30,556 nt of DNA. It comes from Phoronis australis (taxonomy: Eukaryota; Phoronida; Phoronidae). Under the pieces are notes generated by a model that worked only from the letters and a program-made list of their open reading frames with translations, had not been told where the DNA came from and did not search any database. The translations under genes were made by a program, and so were the position numbers. Shown in pieces: positions 18,916 through 29,443 of this stretch; the stretch's first letter is position 1; every line of letters starts with the position of its first letter. The stretch lies in contig NMRA01000069.1 in assembly GCA_002633005.1 (NCBI GenBank), positions 1-30,556 on the forward strand, written 5' to 3'.

Positions 18916-19123
18916 GTAAGTATAAACAATAAGCAGCCTCTTTCTAGGACAAGTCAGCAACTGAGAGCCTTCGAGACGTTTTCATTCGTTTACTCGTTAT
19001 CTTTTCGGATGTGTCAGTTTTTGACTTGAGATATGTGCTGACGTTTCCAATTATGCATTACCCATCGCCCATTGCGCTCTATGACAGGTCCATGATCAAG
19101 TTTAGAAAAAAGCAAGTTGCTAG
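18916..19123. other. Putative intron between exons B and C
   Basis: Starts GTAAGT. Possible acceptors before exon C are CTAG at 19123 (phase 1) or GCAAG at 19116 (phase 0, no pyrimidine tract). The phase-0 option would fit exon B but is a poor site. A small missing exon is the alternative. Confidence 0.3.
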
Positions 19124-19299
19124 GTAAATTTGAGGGTTTCCACGGAGGCTTCTTGGGAAAACTCATTCCGTTGATGGACGAGACATTCATAGATGGGGGA
19201 CTCTCGGTGTACACATTTCTGTCTCCCAGTGGAAACATCGTATCGTATGGAAATCTGGCCCGAAACCTTCAAGCCTACAGTACGTCTCTGCAAGCTCAA
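19124..19299 (+). CDS. Exon C of the candidate membrane-protein gene
   Basis: The open frame from 19124 to donor CAA/GTAAGG at 19299/19300 encodes KFEGFHGGFLGKLIPLMDE and DGGLSVYTFLSPSGN, then NLARNLQAYSTSLQAQ, a well-balanced sequence unlike the noise around it. The start is uncertain: CTAG/GT at 19123 gives phase 1, which does not follow the phase-0 end of exon B, so an exon may be missing or the acceptor may lie at 19116. The minus-strand frames here (19014-19238, 19120-19335) are probably shadows. No known domain is recognised. Confidence 0.4.
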
Positions 19300-20806
19300 G
19301 TAAGGAGGCCCATGTCTTATTTCATAAAAACGCACTCTCTGAAGAGTAGCGAGCGGAANACCCTTTTGTTACAATGCGAGCAGGATTGGTTCATTATGTA
19401 CCCTAGAAATAGTATACGACTTTACAAAACCGGTTGTTTTTGTTATAAACGTTTGTTTGAAAGGCTTAATTTTGGAAATGTTAGGACATAAGGCGGAAAT
19501 TTAATAATCATTTGTCCGCTTACAAAAAATTAACACTGAGGAGTAAAAAGAACCTTCACAACCCCTAGTGTTCCTGTTTTTTTGTTTGCAAAGAGGTTGA
19601 AACTCGGGTTAGCTGGTTGTATTTCCATAGACGGCAATGCACTTATCTAAGATGGTCTAGTGATTGTGTGCGGCATACATTCGACATGAAATGAGTGTGT
19701 ACCTGGTGTTGAATTGCGAGACAGATTTTGAGAAGGCAAGTTGGTTATTTCTGGAGTATAAATGCGATCTTTATTGATGTTAAAGGTTTTACCAGCTATC
19801 AATTTATATGTAAACAGATTTATAAATCAGCTAAATCGGTGATACAAATCACGAGAAATTCTGCGCTTAGTGCTGAGGTAGTAACCAACTGATTAGTGGT
19901 AGCGAAGGTGACCAATTTGGTTAATTCATACACTAGACTATTGCTGAATTGCCTCGTAAAGACAGGAGTTCGTGAATCACTAACTTTTGAAATAGTTTAG
20001 CGGACAATTTTCGCCAAAAATTATTATGTAATATTCATCGAAAAGGAGAAAAGAACAATGGATAATTGAGAATTAAGTCAGTAGTGGTAGTACTAGTAGG
20101 CCTACCAGAAATTCTTAAAAAGCATCCGTCATCAAAATGTCATTAACCTTTAAACAAGACATAAGGTTTTTCTCCCACAGCCGATTATTGGGTATCTGTA
20201 CGCTATGGAAGCTAACACCTTTGCATTTCGCCTGTGTGTCCGAACACCCTGCCACACAGCGACCGACCATAATTAGCAGACGACGTACTTGCCGAAAATT
20301 ACACCAGATAATTTGGCCAGGTGACGATAGTCAATAATGACGTAACAGCTTGTGCGAAACAGCACAGATTCCTTCCATTGAAAGTATACGAAGTTGGCAG
20401 TCCGTGGACTAAAGTCTATGGTGATACTGAGTGGTTTTTAAGAATAGAAAATTATTCAGTTAAAAATTCAATATTTACATCTGAACAGCGTGGAAATGCC
20501 CGTTTGAAATACTATACTTTTTAGAAAGCAGGATTTACATGTAGCTCCGCCAAAGGCATCTTTGGGACTGAGAGTTTACGGCTTCGATACCTTCCTGCTA
20601 ATTATTTAATGTTTTATTCATAATTATAGTGTCTTTTCAATGAATTATTTTGCTACCTGGTCTGATAATTACAATGGGGTGACGCGTGCAAAATCTCTTT
20701 CATCAAGTAGTACTTGGAGCAATAAAGACACAAATATGATAGACACTTTACACCATGCTGTCAGCTGTACTGTCTTCTTACCGAGGCAATTTTTTTGATT
20801 TTGTAG
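19300..20806. other. Putative intron between exons C and D
   Basis: No convincing exon is seen, although the phases (C ends in 0, D begins in 1) ask for one more small exon here. Frames at 20137-20337 and 20321-20524 lack good splice borders. One N at 19359. Confidence 0.35.
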
Positions 20807-21015
20807 GCATGGTGGAAAAATCTACAAATACGGGCGTCATTCTTGGAATCGTTGGGGCACTGTTGATCATAGTGGTCGCCAGTGGTATCGTATACTACTT
20901 GGTTAAGAAAAAGTGGAGGCAGAAGGTGGTGCAGGCAGATGAAGAGGTGAAGGATGCACAGGAGAAAGGTGCCAACGCAGAAAATAAAGAAAAAGGTTTG
21001 GTAGAATCTAGATAA
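20807..21015 (+). CDS. Exon D: transmembrane helix and cytoplasmic tail (terminal exon)
   Basis: A strong acceptor (TTTTTTTGATTTTGTAG, ending 20806) leads into a frame of 69 residues ending at TAG-free stop TAA, 21013-21015. After MVEKSTNTG comes one 21-residue helix (VILGIVGALLIIVVASGIVYYL), then the basic stop-transfer KKKWRQK and a tail rich in Glu, Lys, Asp and Asn. This is the layout of the last exon of a type I membrane protein: lumenal stalk, membrane helix, about 40 residues in the cytosol. The tail shows no tyrosine signalling motif. It fits a gene begun by the signal peptide of exon A. An upstream ATG (20755) lies in the intron and is not needed. Confidence 0.6.
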
Positions 21016-21263
21016 AGAGAAACTAGGAATTGGTAAAGAGCGTCGTTCTCCTGCTGACATTAGTGAAAAACTTATGAAAAACGGCATTTGAAGTAAAAAT
21101 ATAGCATCAAACGATATGGTATTCAAGGTCGAAGGAACATATTTGGCTAAGAAGCCGCTATAAATAGCATAAAATAGAAAGGCAAGAATCGTAATGTACG
21201 ACGGTGGTTTTGCTGACTGTTAAACTCTCATATACATGCATATATTACTAGCACAATTAATGA

Positions 21264-21269
21264 ACAATA
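21264..21269 (+). terminator. Polyadenylation signal AATAAA
   Basis: AATAAA about 250 bp after the exon D stop, the first canonical signal on this strand after it, with a GT-rich stretch beginning about 30 bp further on. Confidence 0.5.
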
Positions 21270-21299
21270 AAAAAGGCTTACAAACTGTGACTGTTTTTT

Positions 21300-21316
21300 G
21301 TGTGTGTTTGTGTGTG

Positions 21317-21359
<43 letters not shown>

Positions 21360-21372
21360 GTGCGTGCATGTG
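21300..21372 (+). repeat. TG dinucleotide microsatellite
   Basis: A long (TG)n run with T and C interruptions, ending GCGTGCGTGCATGTG. It starts about 30 bp after the AATAAA and could act as the GT-rich downstream element. Frames across it on both strands are repeat artefacts. Confidence 0.95.
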
Positions 21373-21559
21373 TAACGTCACACAGAAATTGACGATTAAT
21401 GTATCGAATGGGCGTGTACCTAACACACTTTTATCACTAAGGGCATTTTTCTCTGTTACACTTTAAGTCGTGTCGTAAGCATTGAAGTAGGCACTATCTG
21501 GGAGGGTGTTTAGCACAGCCGTTGAACACTTTGTTCACAGTGATGTGCATCGTTCCAAT

Positions 21560-21935
21560 AGCGTTTGACTGAGACGCAGAGTCTTCATATAATCGATGAA
21601 ATTTTCGAAGTTTAGGTTCAACCCTTTAAGAAGAGAAGTGTGCCCAGAACGATCCTGTCTCGGATCACAGCGTTCGCACAGCCTGTACATTATTCACAGG
21701 CTTTGTTCAGAGTTCTGCTTGCGGAGTGAAAGTTTTGAAAAGTTTCGTCAGGTAGATGTATCCTGCAGTTAAACGCATACCGTTCGTATGTCTCGCTCAC
21801 ATTTCCGATGGCAAATTTATTGAAACCGGTGATAATTTCGTCCAGTGTTCTATCTCGTTCCTCCGTGTTGAACATGAACTCATTGTGTACTTGAGTGCCT
21901 CGTAACCTATTGCGTGGATAAAAAGTGCCACTTGG
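21560..21935 (-). pseudogene. Gag-like relic of a second LTR retroelement
   Basis: Minus strand, pieces in three frames: VALFIHAIGYEAL (about 21931-21893), then NEFMFNTEERDRTLDEIITG and YERYAFNCRIHLPDETFQNF in the long frame ending at 21690. After its stop, in another frame, come IRDRIVLGTLLFLKG (about 21675-21630) and a helical remainder. This order is that of the Gag protein of Ty3/gypsy-type elements, whose product packages the element RNA. Two frameshifts and at least two stops disable it. It is unrelated in sequence to the Gag relic at 15405-15800. No zinc knuckle, protease or reverse transcriptase follows. Confidence 0.7.
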
Positions 21936-21956
21936 TAGGGAGCTCAGTGGTGTCAA

Positions 21957-22993
21957 TTCAAGTTGGGTGATTGTTGAGTACTACCCTAATTTTTATTCGA
22001 AGGACTTTCAGTTTTCAGCGGCATTGGCACACAAGATCAGGGCGATGTGGACTTAATAGCGGTGATTGCCGTTGGACAGGGTTGTTGTCATTTATAATTT
22101 TCCGATATCAGAGTTTAGCCGTAAATGAATAAATGTATCTTAAACCTTTAACACAGACGTTGGGGATTATCGTGAAGAGTAAATGTTGTGGGAGCAGTCT
22201 ATTAGATTCAACAAACCGTTGCTACCATGCTTCGTGGCTGCACCGTAACGAGAATGAGTGTACTAAAGAGAAGGAGGTCTGATCAACGTCCGACGTTACA
22301 TTCACCGCAATACTATGACAACTATTGGTCAAGACACTAACTGTATTCGGGTAACAGCTGTCAGCAACACAAAGTATTGGATTGGATTTTTTAGAAGATG
22401 AGATTTTCATTTATTAACATTTCACGGTTATAAATAGTACAAATAAATTTAGTCTATTGAAAAACAATCATACGTGTATCAATTTGGGCAAGAACTAAAC
22501 ATTGCACTAATTGTTATATAATGTATTCTTTTACCACACTTCTGTCTATGGATTTATCCCCACATGATTGACATTTTAGACCTCTCCTCTCCTGGAGACA
22601 TGTTATGGACTCAAAACATGAGTGCTCAGTTAATAAACATTTCAAATAGATTGAAAGCTTCTGAACACAACCAAAATATAACACTAATGAACAATTATAG
22701 TAAAAACTAAAACATTAATACCGTATGTATGTTTAGCCCAAAACACACGCACATTTGTATGAAATAGATCACGTCGAAGAGAAAAATCTTCCAGCAGAAG
22801 AATCGAAAAAGCTAGAATATGACAAATTAATGTTCAAAGGAGCAGCTGGTTTAACAATTTCAGTATGTGTTGACTTGTCTTGTTTTCAAGAATCTCCGTA
22901 TATTCCACGCAATTCACGGAATGAACCATTACATGTATGTAGACTGGCACATGAAGGTTTATCTCCCTGCACGTGCAGTCGCTTTTGCCAGGT
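21957..22993. other. No confident gene; one unrecognised frame
   Basis: The plus frame at 22755-23015 begins with a charged, coil-like segment (EIDHVEEKNLPAEESKKLEY) but has no acceptor before it and loses its protein-like character after about 35 residues. Nothing else is recognised. Confidence 0.35.
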
Positions 22994-23178
22994 TCACGTA
23001 TCAAAGCAGGAATAGTCACTAGTGTTCAATTCGTAGCACATGACAAGTATGGTGACAAACAGGAGGACACCTACGGACGTGAAGACTCTCCATCTCGCAG
23101 TGCCTTCAGTAAAGAATCTTTCGTTTGTCCCTTTTTTCTTGTCTGGTTGATTGCCATTTTCACTTTCATCTTTGACAC
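22994..23178 (-). CDS. Exon 2 of a possible small single-pass membrane protein
   Basis: On the minus strand a good acceptor (CTTTCTCTCGTTAG, ending 23179) opens a 60-residue frame to TGA at 22996-22994. First a charged hydrophilic stretch (KDESENGNQPDKKKGTNERF), then one hydrophobic helix (VFTSVGVLLFVTILVMCY) and a short tail with a cysteine near the end. The exon begins in phase 1 and matches the donor at 24211. Positive charges lie before the helix, so an N-in, C-out orientation is likely. No family is recognised. Its plus-strand counterpart (22973-23182) is a shadow. Confidence 0.4.
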
Positions 23179-24210
23179 CTAACGAGAGAAAGATTAGCAC
23201 AGTTTAGCCATTACGCTACCAACTATGCACATTCGCGTATCGCTAGGGTTATCGAACAGGCAGTCCTAACGAGATATTTCTATGGAATACGTTATCTTCC
23301 TCGTCAAGGACACATCTGTTTAATAGTAGGGAACAGACGTCAGATACAGTGTTCAACTACAAAGGAAACTGAAGTGCAGTTTGTACCTTCACTGAGATAT
23401 ACATGTATAGCACTTCAGGAGCAATGAATTGCAATTCAGAATAGTATGCAGTTAATGAGAACAACCATTTGAAACATGTGCTTAGAAGAATATAATAGTC
23501 ACAAAACTCAGTATCCCGTTCTAAGTAACTGATTTAAGTTCATTTTTGAATGTTATCTAAGATTTGTTTTTAATATTTTGAAACTTCCTCATCCAGTAAG
23601 TTAATCAAAATTAAGACATGACTTAAGTCACACTTAAGATCTACATGTATGAGTTTGAAAAAAGATGAAAAGTCATTTTAGAAAGGGCAACTGAGCTTTA
23701 AAAGCGCTAAAATAGAATCAGTGTCTGATGTCACCTGTCAATTTTATTTCGACATTTTTTACCTTGTTAATACATGTATGATTTCTTTTCAAATGTAAAC
23801 AAGGTCCCAGGTTTAATTTTCCAGTAGTTTGCCAAAGGGATACATTGACAATGATGGAATTCAAAACTCGTGTACAATCTGTCACTGTACATAAAATATG
23901 GAATGAAACAATCTATAATGCATATTTAAAACCTATCGATTACCTTTAACGAAAACAGCGAGATAAAATGGTCTTAAAAATAAACTTCTAAAATCGCAAC
24001 ACCACCCAGATGTCTAAATTTAATTACAAATAAATGGGTCATTTTTATGTTTACTACTAATCAAATGAGGATTTTAAGTTTTCTAAGTGTTTGGAACGAA
24101 AGAGTATTTAGAGGATGGTAACGTTGTGTTAAAACGCATGGTGAAATGCATTTGAAGGATTTGTGAGACAACTAATGAGCATTGCAGAACAATACATGTA
24201 GCAATATTAC
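23179..24210. other. Putative intron of the minus-strand gene
   Basis: Starts on the minus strand with GTAATA at 24210 and ends CGTTAG at 23179. It contains several TACATGTA motifs but no other feature that I can see. Confidence 0.3.
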
Positions 24211-24280
24211 CTAGTTTTGTTTTAAGTTTTCCGTCATCAGAGGTACTTATAACCGAAACTCCATAACGTACACACTGCAT
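24211..24280 (-). CDS. Exon 1 of the possible small membrane protein
   Basis: ATG at 24280 on the minus strand starts a frame MQCVRYGVSVISTSDDGKLK that reaches donor CTAG/GTAATA at 24211/24210 in phase 1. Joined to 23178 it gives a split Gly codon and a product of about 83 residues. The frame is also open upstream to about 24343 without an ATG, so an earlier exon or start is possible. The two exon phases agree, but both coding pieces are short. Confidence 0.3.
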
Positions 24281-24343
24281 AAAGGCAACAGTTGAGCAGA
24301 AAAACTCCCCGCCGCCAACATCCCGCCTCCTCACATGCCACAA

Positions 24344-26149
24344 ATTTGCTCCACGTTATTGCACGTTAATAAAGAACGTAGACTTGGAGAGTCTTAAGAG
24401 CAATTCCATATAAAAACCAGATGGTGGGCTATATATACAAAATCACCAATTTCTTTGAAACTTAGCACATCAGCTGGCCTTGTCAAATGAAACCCGAGCC
24501 TGAATTTTTAAGAGTTTCCGAGTTTTTTAACCCTTTTTACCACTTTGTACTTTTTCCGAAAAATAGCAAATAATAGTACTTGGAAGTAGGTAACTTTTTG
24601 TCGGCAACAACACATCATCGCTTCACGCTATAGAAAAAAATAACTATATAGCAGAAAGAAAAAAGAATAACGTACAAGAAAAACTAGTTCGGATGGATTT
24701 TTTATGTTCTCCCATTTTAGCCTACAATATATCATTTTCACTGCTTATTATTAAACCCATTTTTACGCATTTTTATCACTTTCCCAAATCTATATCGGAT
24801 TCTTTTGGAACATGAGTTAACTTCCATCTGTTACTGCTGTCTTTGTTCAGCCCAACGCAAGAATAAAAAATCTTGTCTCTTTCATAGTTTTGTGCTGTCA
24901 GTTTTTTACATAACTCACTTACACAATTTTCTGCCAATCTGTGACTGTCAGTTTGATTAAAAGACTCTAGGAGGCACTACTCGATCGTGCAATTATGTAT
25001 CGACCAAGATGTCAAATATAACAAATATCATTAGATTTGCTACATTAGTGACGAAGGAGATCATGGGAAGCTGTATGAGAGATTTTTTCTTCGCGGATTT
25101 TCAGTTTTGCTGGTGCAAAAATAAAAATTTGTTATAGGATTACAGAAATCAAAAAAGTCAATTTTAATTTACTTATGAGTTAATAATACAACCCCATCAC
25201 CATCTCATACTTCAGAGAAGCACTTGTTATTCTTATTAAGGGTGCCCATTACCCATTGCTTGGCCAGTTTTCAAACACCGTAACTGACTAAGAATCCCAC
25301 GCACTGCCTGCAGTGCATGCTGGTCCATTTTCAGACCTCCTGGACAAAACCGTGTATATGCGCATGAAAAAGTCCTCTAAAACTAATAGCAAAGTTCATA
25401 CTAAAACTAATCAAGATCACACGTGAAAAGAGGACGGTGGATACTAGGAGAACTGTCGTGTTATTGGACATACAAAGTGTCACGCAATGCTTCTTGTACT
25501 GCACAATAGCGGCCGAGCATGGTGGCAGTGCGCCAGCCAGTCTGAGTGGAATTTGCAATTTCAGAAAAATAATAGGTACGGATATTTACGATTGAAAACA
25601 TAATACTTTCAGTGATATCCAAGATACCGGCTTTCCAAACCAGTATTTAAGCAATTGGATGTTGTTGCGACTTACCAGCTAAAACTTTCACAATATGTAA
25701 ATTCCTTTCATACGACGGTCTCAAAACCACAGTTTCTTGAAGGCATGCTAGGTTTAGTGTATGATGCATTTCTACACAACACTTCAAAAAAACTGCATTC
25801 TGTTTGAAGAAAACAAGAGCTACTGAAACACAAAATCTTTTTATTTTGCTCAGTACACATGTCTAAGATAGATGTTTCTCAAAACTAGATAGTCACTCCA
25901 ATAAAAATCTCAGTAGTTTCAAGAGAATCAAACATGTAAAAAGTATGCTTTACGAGTCTCAAACTGAACATAAAACAAAAAACGCTAGTAAAAAGTGACA
26001 GAAGATTTCAATGTTGACGATCAGTGGCTTGGATTATTTTCCCCAAACAGCCACCACTCAAATCTCTCCCCCATGGAAGCCCCTAATTTGCGTCATCTTC
26101 CATTGTTTTCCAACTTCGCCCAGGGTGGACCTCAGTCCCCTAGCTACGA
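24344..26149. other. No recognisable gene
   Basis: AT-rich sequence without a supported exon. The frame at 25995-26192 (plus) overlaps the worn 3' end of the minus-strand pseudogene that follows. Confidence 0.45.
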
Positions 26150-27388
26150 TAATGATGACCACAGCAATATCGTAAGAATAGACAACAACTAAACCATGTT
26201 CATAATTTCCTACAGTTTATGATGATAACTCATTCGTGACTTCAAGCTCCAACTCATTCATTGAGGCAAACTCGTGGGCAGCAGCAGCATCACCATCTTC
26301 AATATTCTGAATACTTCCGACTCGAGACGCGCAACCATACGGGAAAAAATCAGCAATCTGCTACTCCGACCGCCAATCTTCAGAGGAGAAAAATTTCTTT
26401 GCTTATTCCTGGCTTCTCGCATCATCTTTACAACCTCAGCTGAGTGTTGTTTTCTGCCTGACTGTTCACCTTCAGAAAATATATCACTGGGTTAAGTCTT
26501 TACCTTCTAAGAGACGCGGACTGCTTTTCTAGTACTTTTCAGGGCCAATCCTGCGGCGACTTGATCAACAACGTAAACGGCAGACAACTCAGGTGATGAT
26601 ACAGCTGTGGTAGTAGATAAAATCTCAGATTGTCGTGAAATGTGGTCGAACTGAGTCTCGTTCTGGAGGGATGATGAATGAGCACCAACATCCAAGTGCT
26701 CATTTAGCTAAGCATCTGTAGGAAAAGATTTCGAGCACCCATAGTGTGTGCATGTGAACTTCGTATAACGTTCACGGGATACCAGCCCCGACTCAACCCT
26801 TGGAGTTGTAAAACACTCGAGTGTTGCAAGGTCAAGACTTTTCAGAGGCAACAGTTTACATGACTTGTTGATGACAAGTTTTCCCTCCCCTACTCTATGG
26901 GCCTTCCATGCTCGAATGCCATCTACGGAATACTCAAAGTTTGTCAGCAAACTTATCCCTGGGATACTGTGCTTGGGAAGGACCTTTGGGGCATTCATAC
27001 TACAGGACGGCACCTAACAGCCTTTGACACTTCCCCTAGACTCTAGCGCATGTTTCAGGTCAACTGCATTTTGAACGTTGTTGACTTCATTGACGAAGTA
27101 CTTGGCATGGGACTTCAAGGGTGCGATTTTCCTGTCACAGAGGTCTTTTCCCTTCTGACTTTCACTGAAGTCGAAGCGCAGAATGGACATGCGGGTATTA
27201 CCAGATATGTAGAACAAATCAACCAGAAGGGCGACTGAATGGCAACAATTGGCATTGCCGGAGCGTAGGAAAGCTTCCGTTATTTGTGGAACCCTAGCTT
27301 TCACCTGCCTTAGCACATCTAGTGTTAAACAGCAAACAGTGAAAAAGTCTTGCTTACAGGCATCTAGAGTATGGATGTAAGTATGTAC
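26150..27388 (-). pseudogene. Transposase-like protein relic, large C-terminal exon
   Basis: On the minus strand acceptor TATTGTATTTCAG (ending 27389) opens a long frame. It reads DACKQDFFTV, VTEAF-like PQITEAFLRSGNANCCH, RFDFSESQKGKDLCDRKIAP, then stop at 27016-27014; continues in frame with IPGISLLTNFEYSVDGIRAW and a C-x4-C...H finger (FTCTHYGCSKSF) cut by a stop at 26710-26708; then to a stop at 26509. After a frameshift come DIFSEGEQSGRKQ and VVKMMREARN (26485-26310), and after another NIEDGDAAAAHEFASM to about 26218. I recall this domain order from a multicopy, transposase-like family in many invertebrates, without a name. The residue I expect as Asp in RSxN is Gly here. It is clearly dead. 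Confidence 0.65.
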
Positions 27389-27450
27389 CTGAAATACAAT
27401 AATTATGTAACTCAAATAAGTCAGTTAGTTTAAAGAACTATCTTATTATA
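27389..27450 (-). other. Remnant of the intron upstream of the transposase-like exon
   Basis: Includes the acceptor and a pyrimidine-poor branch region. R2 copy B begins at 27451, so the upstream exons, if still present, lie beyond the element and outside this window. Confidence 0.45.
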
Positions 27451-27660
27451 CAGCACACATCACGAATTTTTGGCCGCCCGGTCGGAAATTGGTCGACGAC
27501 TAGCCGTCGACCGGTCGGCTAATTTGCCGACCGGTCGGCTAAAAATTAGCTGACAGGCAGCCGCCCCCAGTGCCGACTCATAAGGCGACTCCCCAGCCGA
27601 GCCTTCAGCCGACCCTTCAGCCGACAGGCCATCAGCCGACCAGCTGGTCGGCTGCTATTT
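27451..27660 (+). repeat. R2 subterminal palindrome cluster, copy B
   Basis: Same arrangement as in copy A, including the GCCGACCGGTCGGC palindrome at about 27525-27538 and the perfect 22-bp palindrome at 27633-27654. CTTCAGCCGA is repeated once more than in copy A. Confidence 0.85.
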
Positions 27661-29149
27661 TCAGGCTAGAGTAGCAGTTACGTAATAGGTTGTCAGGCTG
27701 ATACCACCTTGCGTTTCGATGCATATTCGTCTTAGCACAGGGTCAAATAAATTAACCTAGTTTTACTGTCTGGGTTACATGAGTTCACGTCGGTTGTGTA
27801 ATACCACTAATTCGAAGGTTGAACGCAAGCGGTAATAGTAAACATTGGATTATGGACAATGCAACAAGTTTTGGATGAAAAACGTGTAAGTTTTCTTTAC
27901 ATTTGATCTTTAATTTGACTCGTGACGTTAACAAGATTCATTAGAGCGGTTGCTTCCCGGTCAATACAACGCTGTAGTCATTTTGTAAACGCTGCTATTT
28001 TAGCAGTCTTCACCCGCAGTTGATTTCAAGTTGTTTGTGTAACGCCAATCTGCATCTTTTTGCGTTTTTTAAGTTATTCACCGATATCCTGTCACGCGCC
28101 CATGATGATGGATTAGTGAGTGAGTTCTTACACCGCGAAAAGCTCTCACTCCAGGGCATTTATTTTCATAGTATTGACCCTTGCAGTACAGACGCGAAAT
28201 CACGCTCCAGTATGCCCTAAACCCACGGACTTCGATGGCTCTAACTACGAAATCATACTATGGTTACGATTTCCACGAACTAAGACGGTGACATCACCAC
28301 TGTTGAGGCTACAGCAAAGTAGCCTTGCGCATTCCGTTTTCAATGTATCGGTGACGTTAAAATCTGGGCTAGCAGTTACATGAATACACGTAGTCCCCTA
28401 TCAGTTGGTCGTTCACGTTGTTCCAAAAATAAATATTTTCTGTCAACAACATATTGACAAATTATGCAAAATAAAACAATTGTGAACGGCAAGAGGTGAA
28501 TACGTGGTGAAGAGGTATTTGTCTCTATGCGGCATATGTGCGTGAAACATTGGTAAAGCGATTGCGACGGCAAAAAATGATAGAAAATACACAAAGGTGC
28601 ACTTTTGAGAAGCAAACGTCTGGTGATCTCGATAGCATACATGTATGATCTGGCCACCTCAGGTAGTAAGTGACGCTGAATGAGAAGTGGTAACTACATG
28701 TTTGGCGCGAAAATAAAAAGATCATGCTTGTATTGCCAGCCACCCCCCTCCCCGAATTTTGCGCATTCTAATAAGTCACCACTCGAGATTTGGTTCCGTT
28801 TCAGTCCTAAAATCGCATAATAATTCTGTGCTCAGCTGTAAGAAAAAATACAAGTTTTTGAAAAGGTGCTCAGTCTCAATAAAATTTCCAGCATGAGAGC
28901 GCTTTGATCAGAAATGCCAAGCACACGCAGAGTTGTAAGACAGAGACTTTGGCGTTTCCGTATGTCCACAAAAGTGTTTTGAGCAGTGTGTACAAATTTG
29001 TTCATTTCGCTTTTCTGCACTGACGATTATGATCGACACGGTGTTTTAACTACAGTTTTGAGTGCATTTTCAAAAATAAATGTTTGGTTGGTGAATTCAG
29101 CGAGTCGGTGCCCACAGGCAGGAAAACGTATCTGCGTAAATAAAGAGTT

Positions 29150-29443
29150 GCGTTTTCAAAACATTCAGAGCATGAGCTCAAGGACTACCTGAGACAGAAA
29201 ATAAAACCGATTACCAAACAGAAACTTGTCCAATGAATATATAGCTCTTGGAAAACTGTTACCCCGAAGAAATGTGCAAAATACGAACGTCGTTTACGAA
29301 AGATTGTACCAGAAGTGATTCGTTGCAGTGGGGCCGCACGGGATAGTAAAAACACTGTGCTGTGCACTAGTTACCTGAATGGAAAGCTGAAGCGGAAAAA
29401 TCCAGAACACACATTTTCTATTCAGGAATTGAAATTTCTGTAG
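29150..29443 (+). pseudogene. Transposase C-terminal relic in R2 copy B
   Basis: Same frame and length as 9054-9347, with the TGA at the same codon (29234-29236) and the same final stop (29441-29443). There are several amino-acid changes but no further break. For example RHLRKVVPEV in copy A is RRLRKIVPEV here. Keeping the frame on both sides of a shared stop is notable for a dead sequence. Confidence 0.5.

Noticed and set aside
20761-21126. Minus-strand ORF of 121 codons
   Set aside because: It is the antisense of exon D. The membrane helix, acceptor and stop-transfer residues make sense only on the plus strand.
21220-21466. ORFs across the TG run on both strands
   Set aside because: Dinucleotide repeats are open in several frames by nature.
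25995-26192. Plus-strand ORF of 65 codons rich in Ser, Asn and Pro
   Set aside because: It starts from GTG only, has no good acceptor, and overlaps the worn end of the minus-strand relic. I could not support it as an exon.
26261-26495. Plus-strand ORFs of 60 and 73 codons
   Set aside because: The minus strand here encodes the C-terminal part of the transposase-like relic in two frames. The plus frames are shadows.
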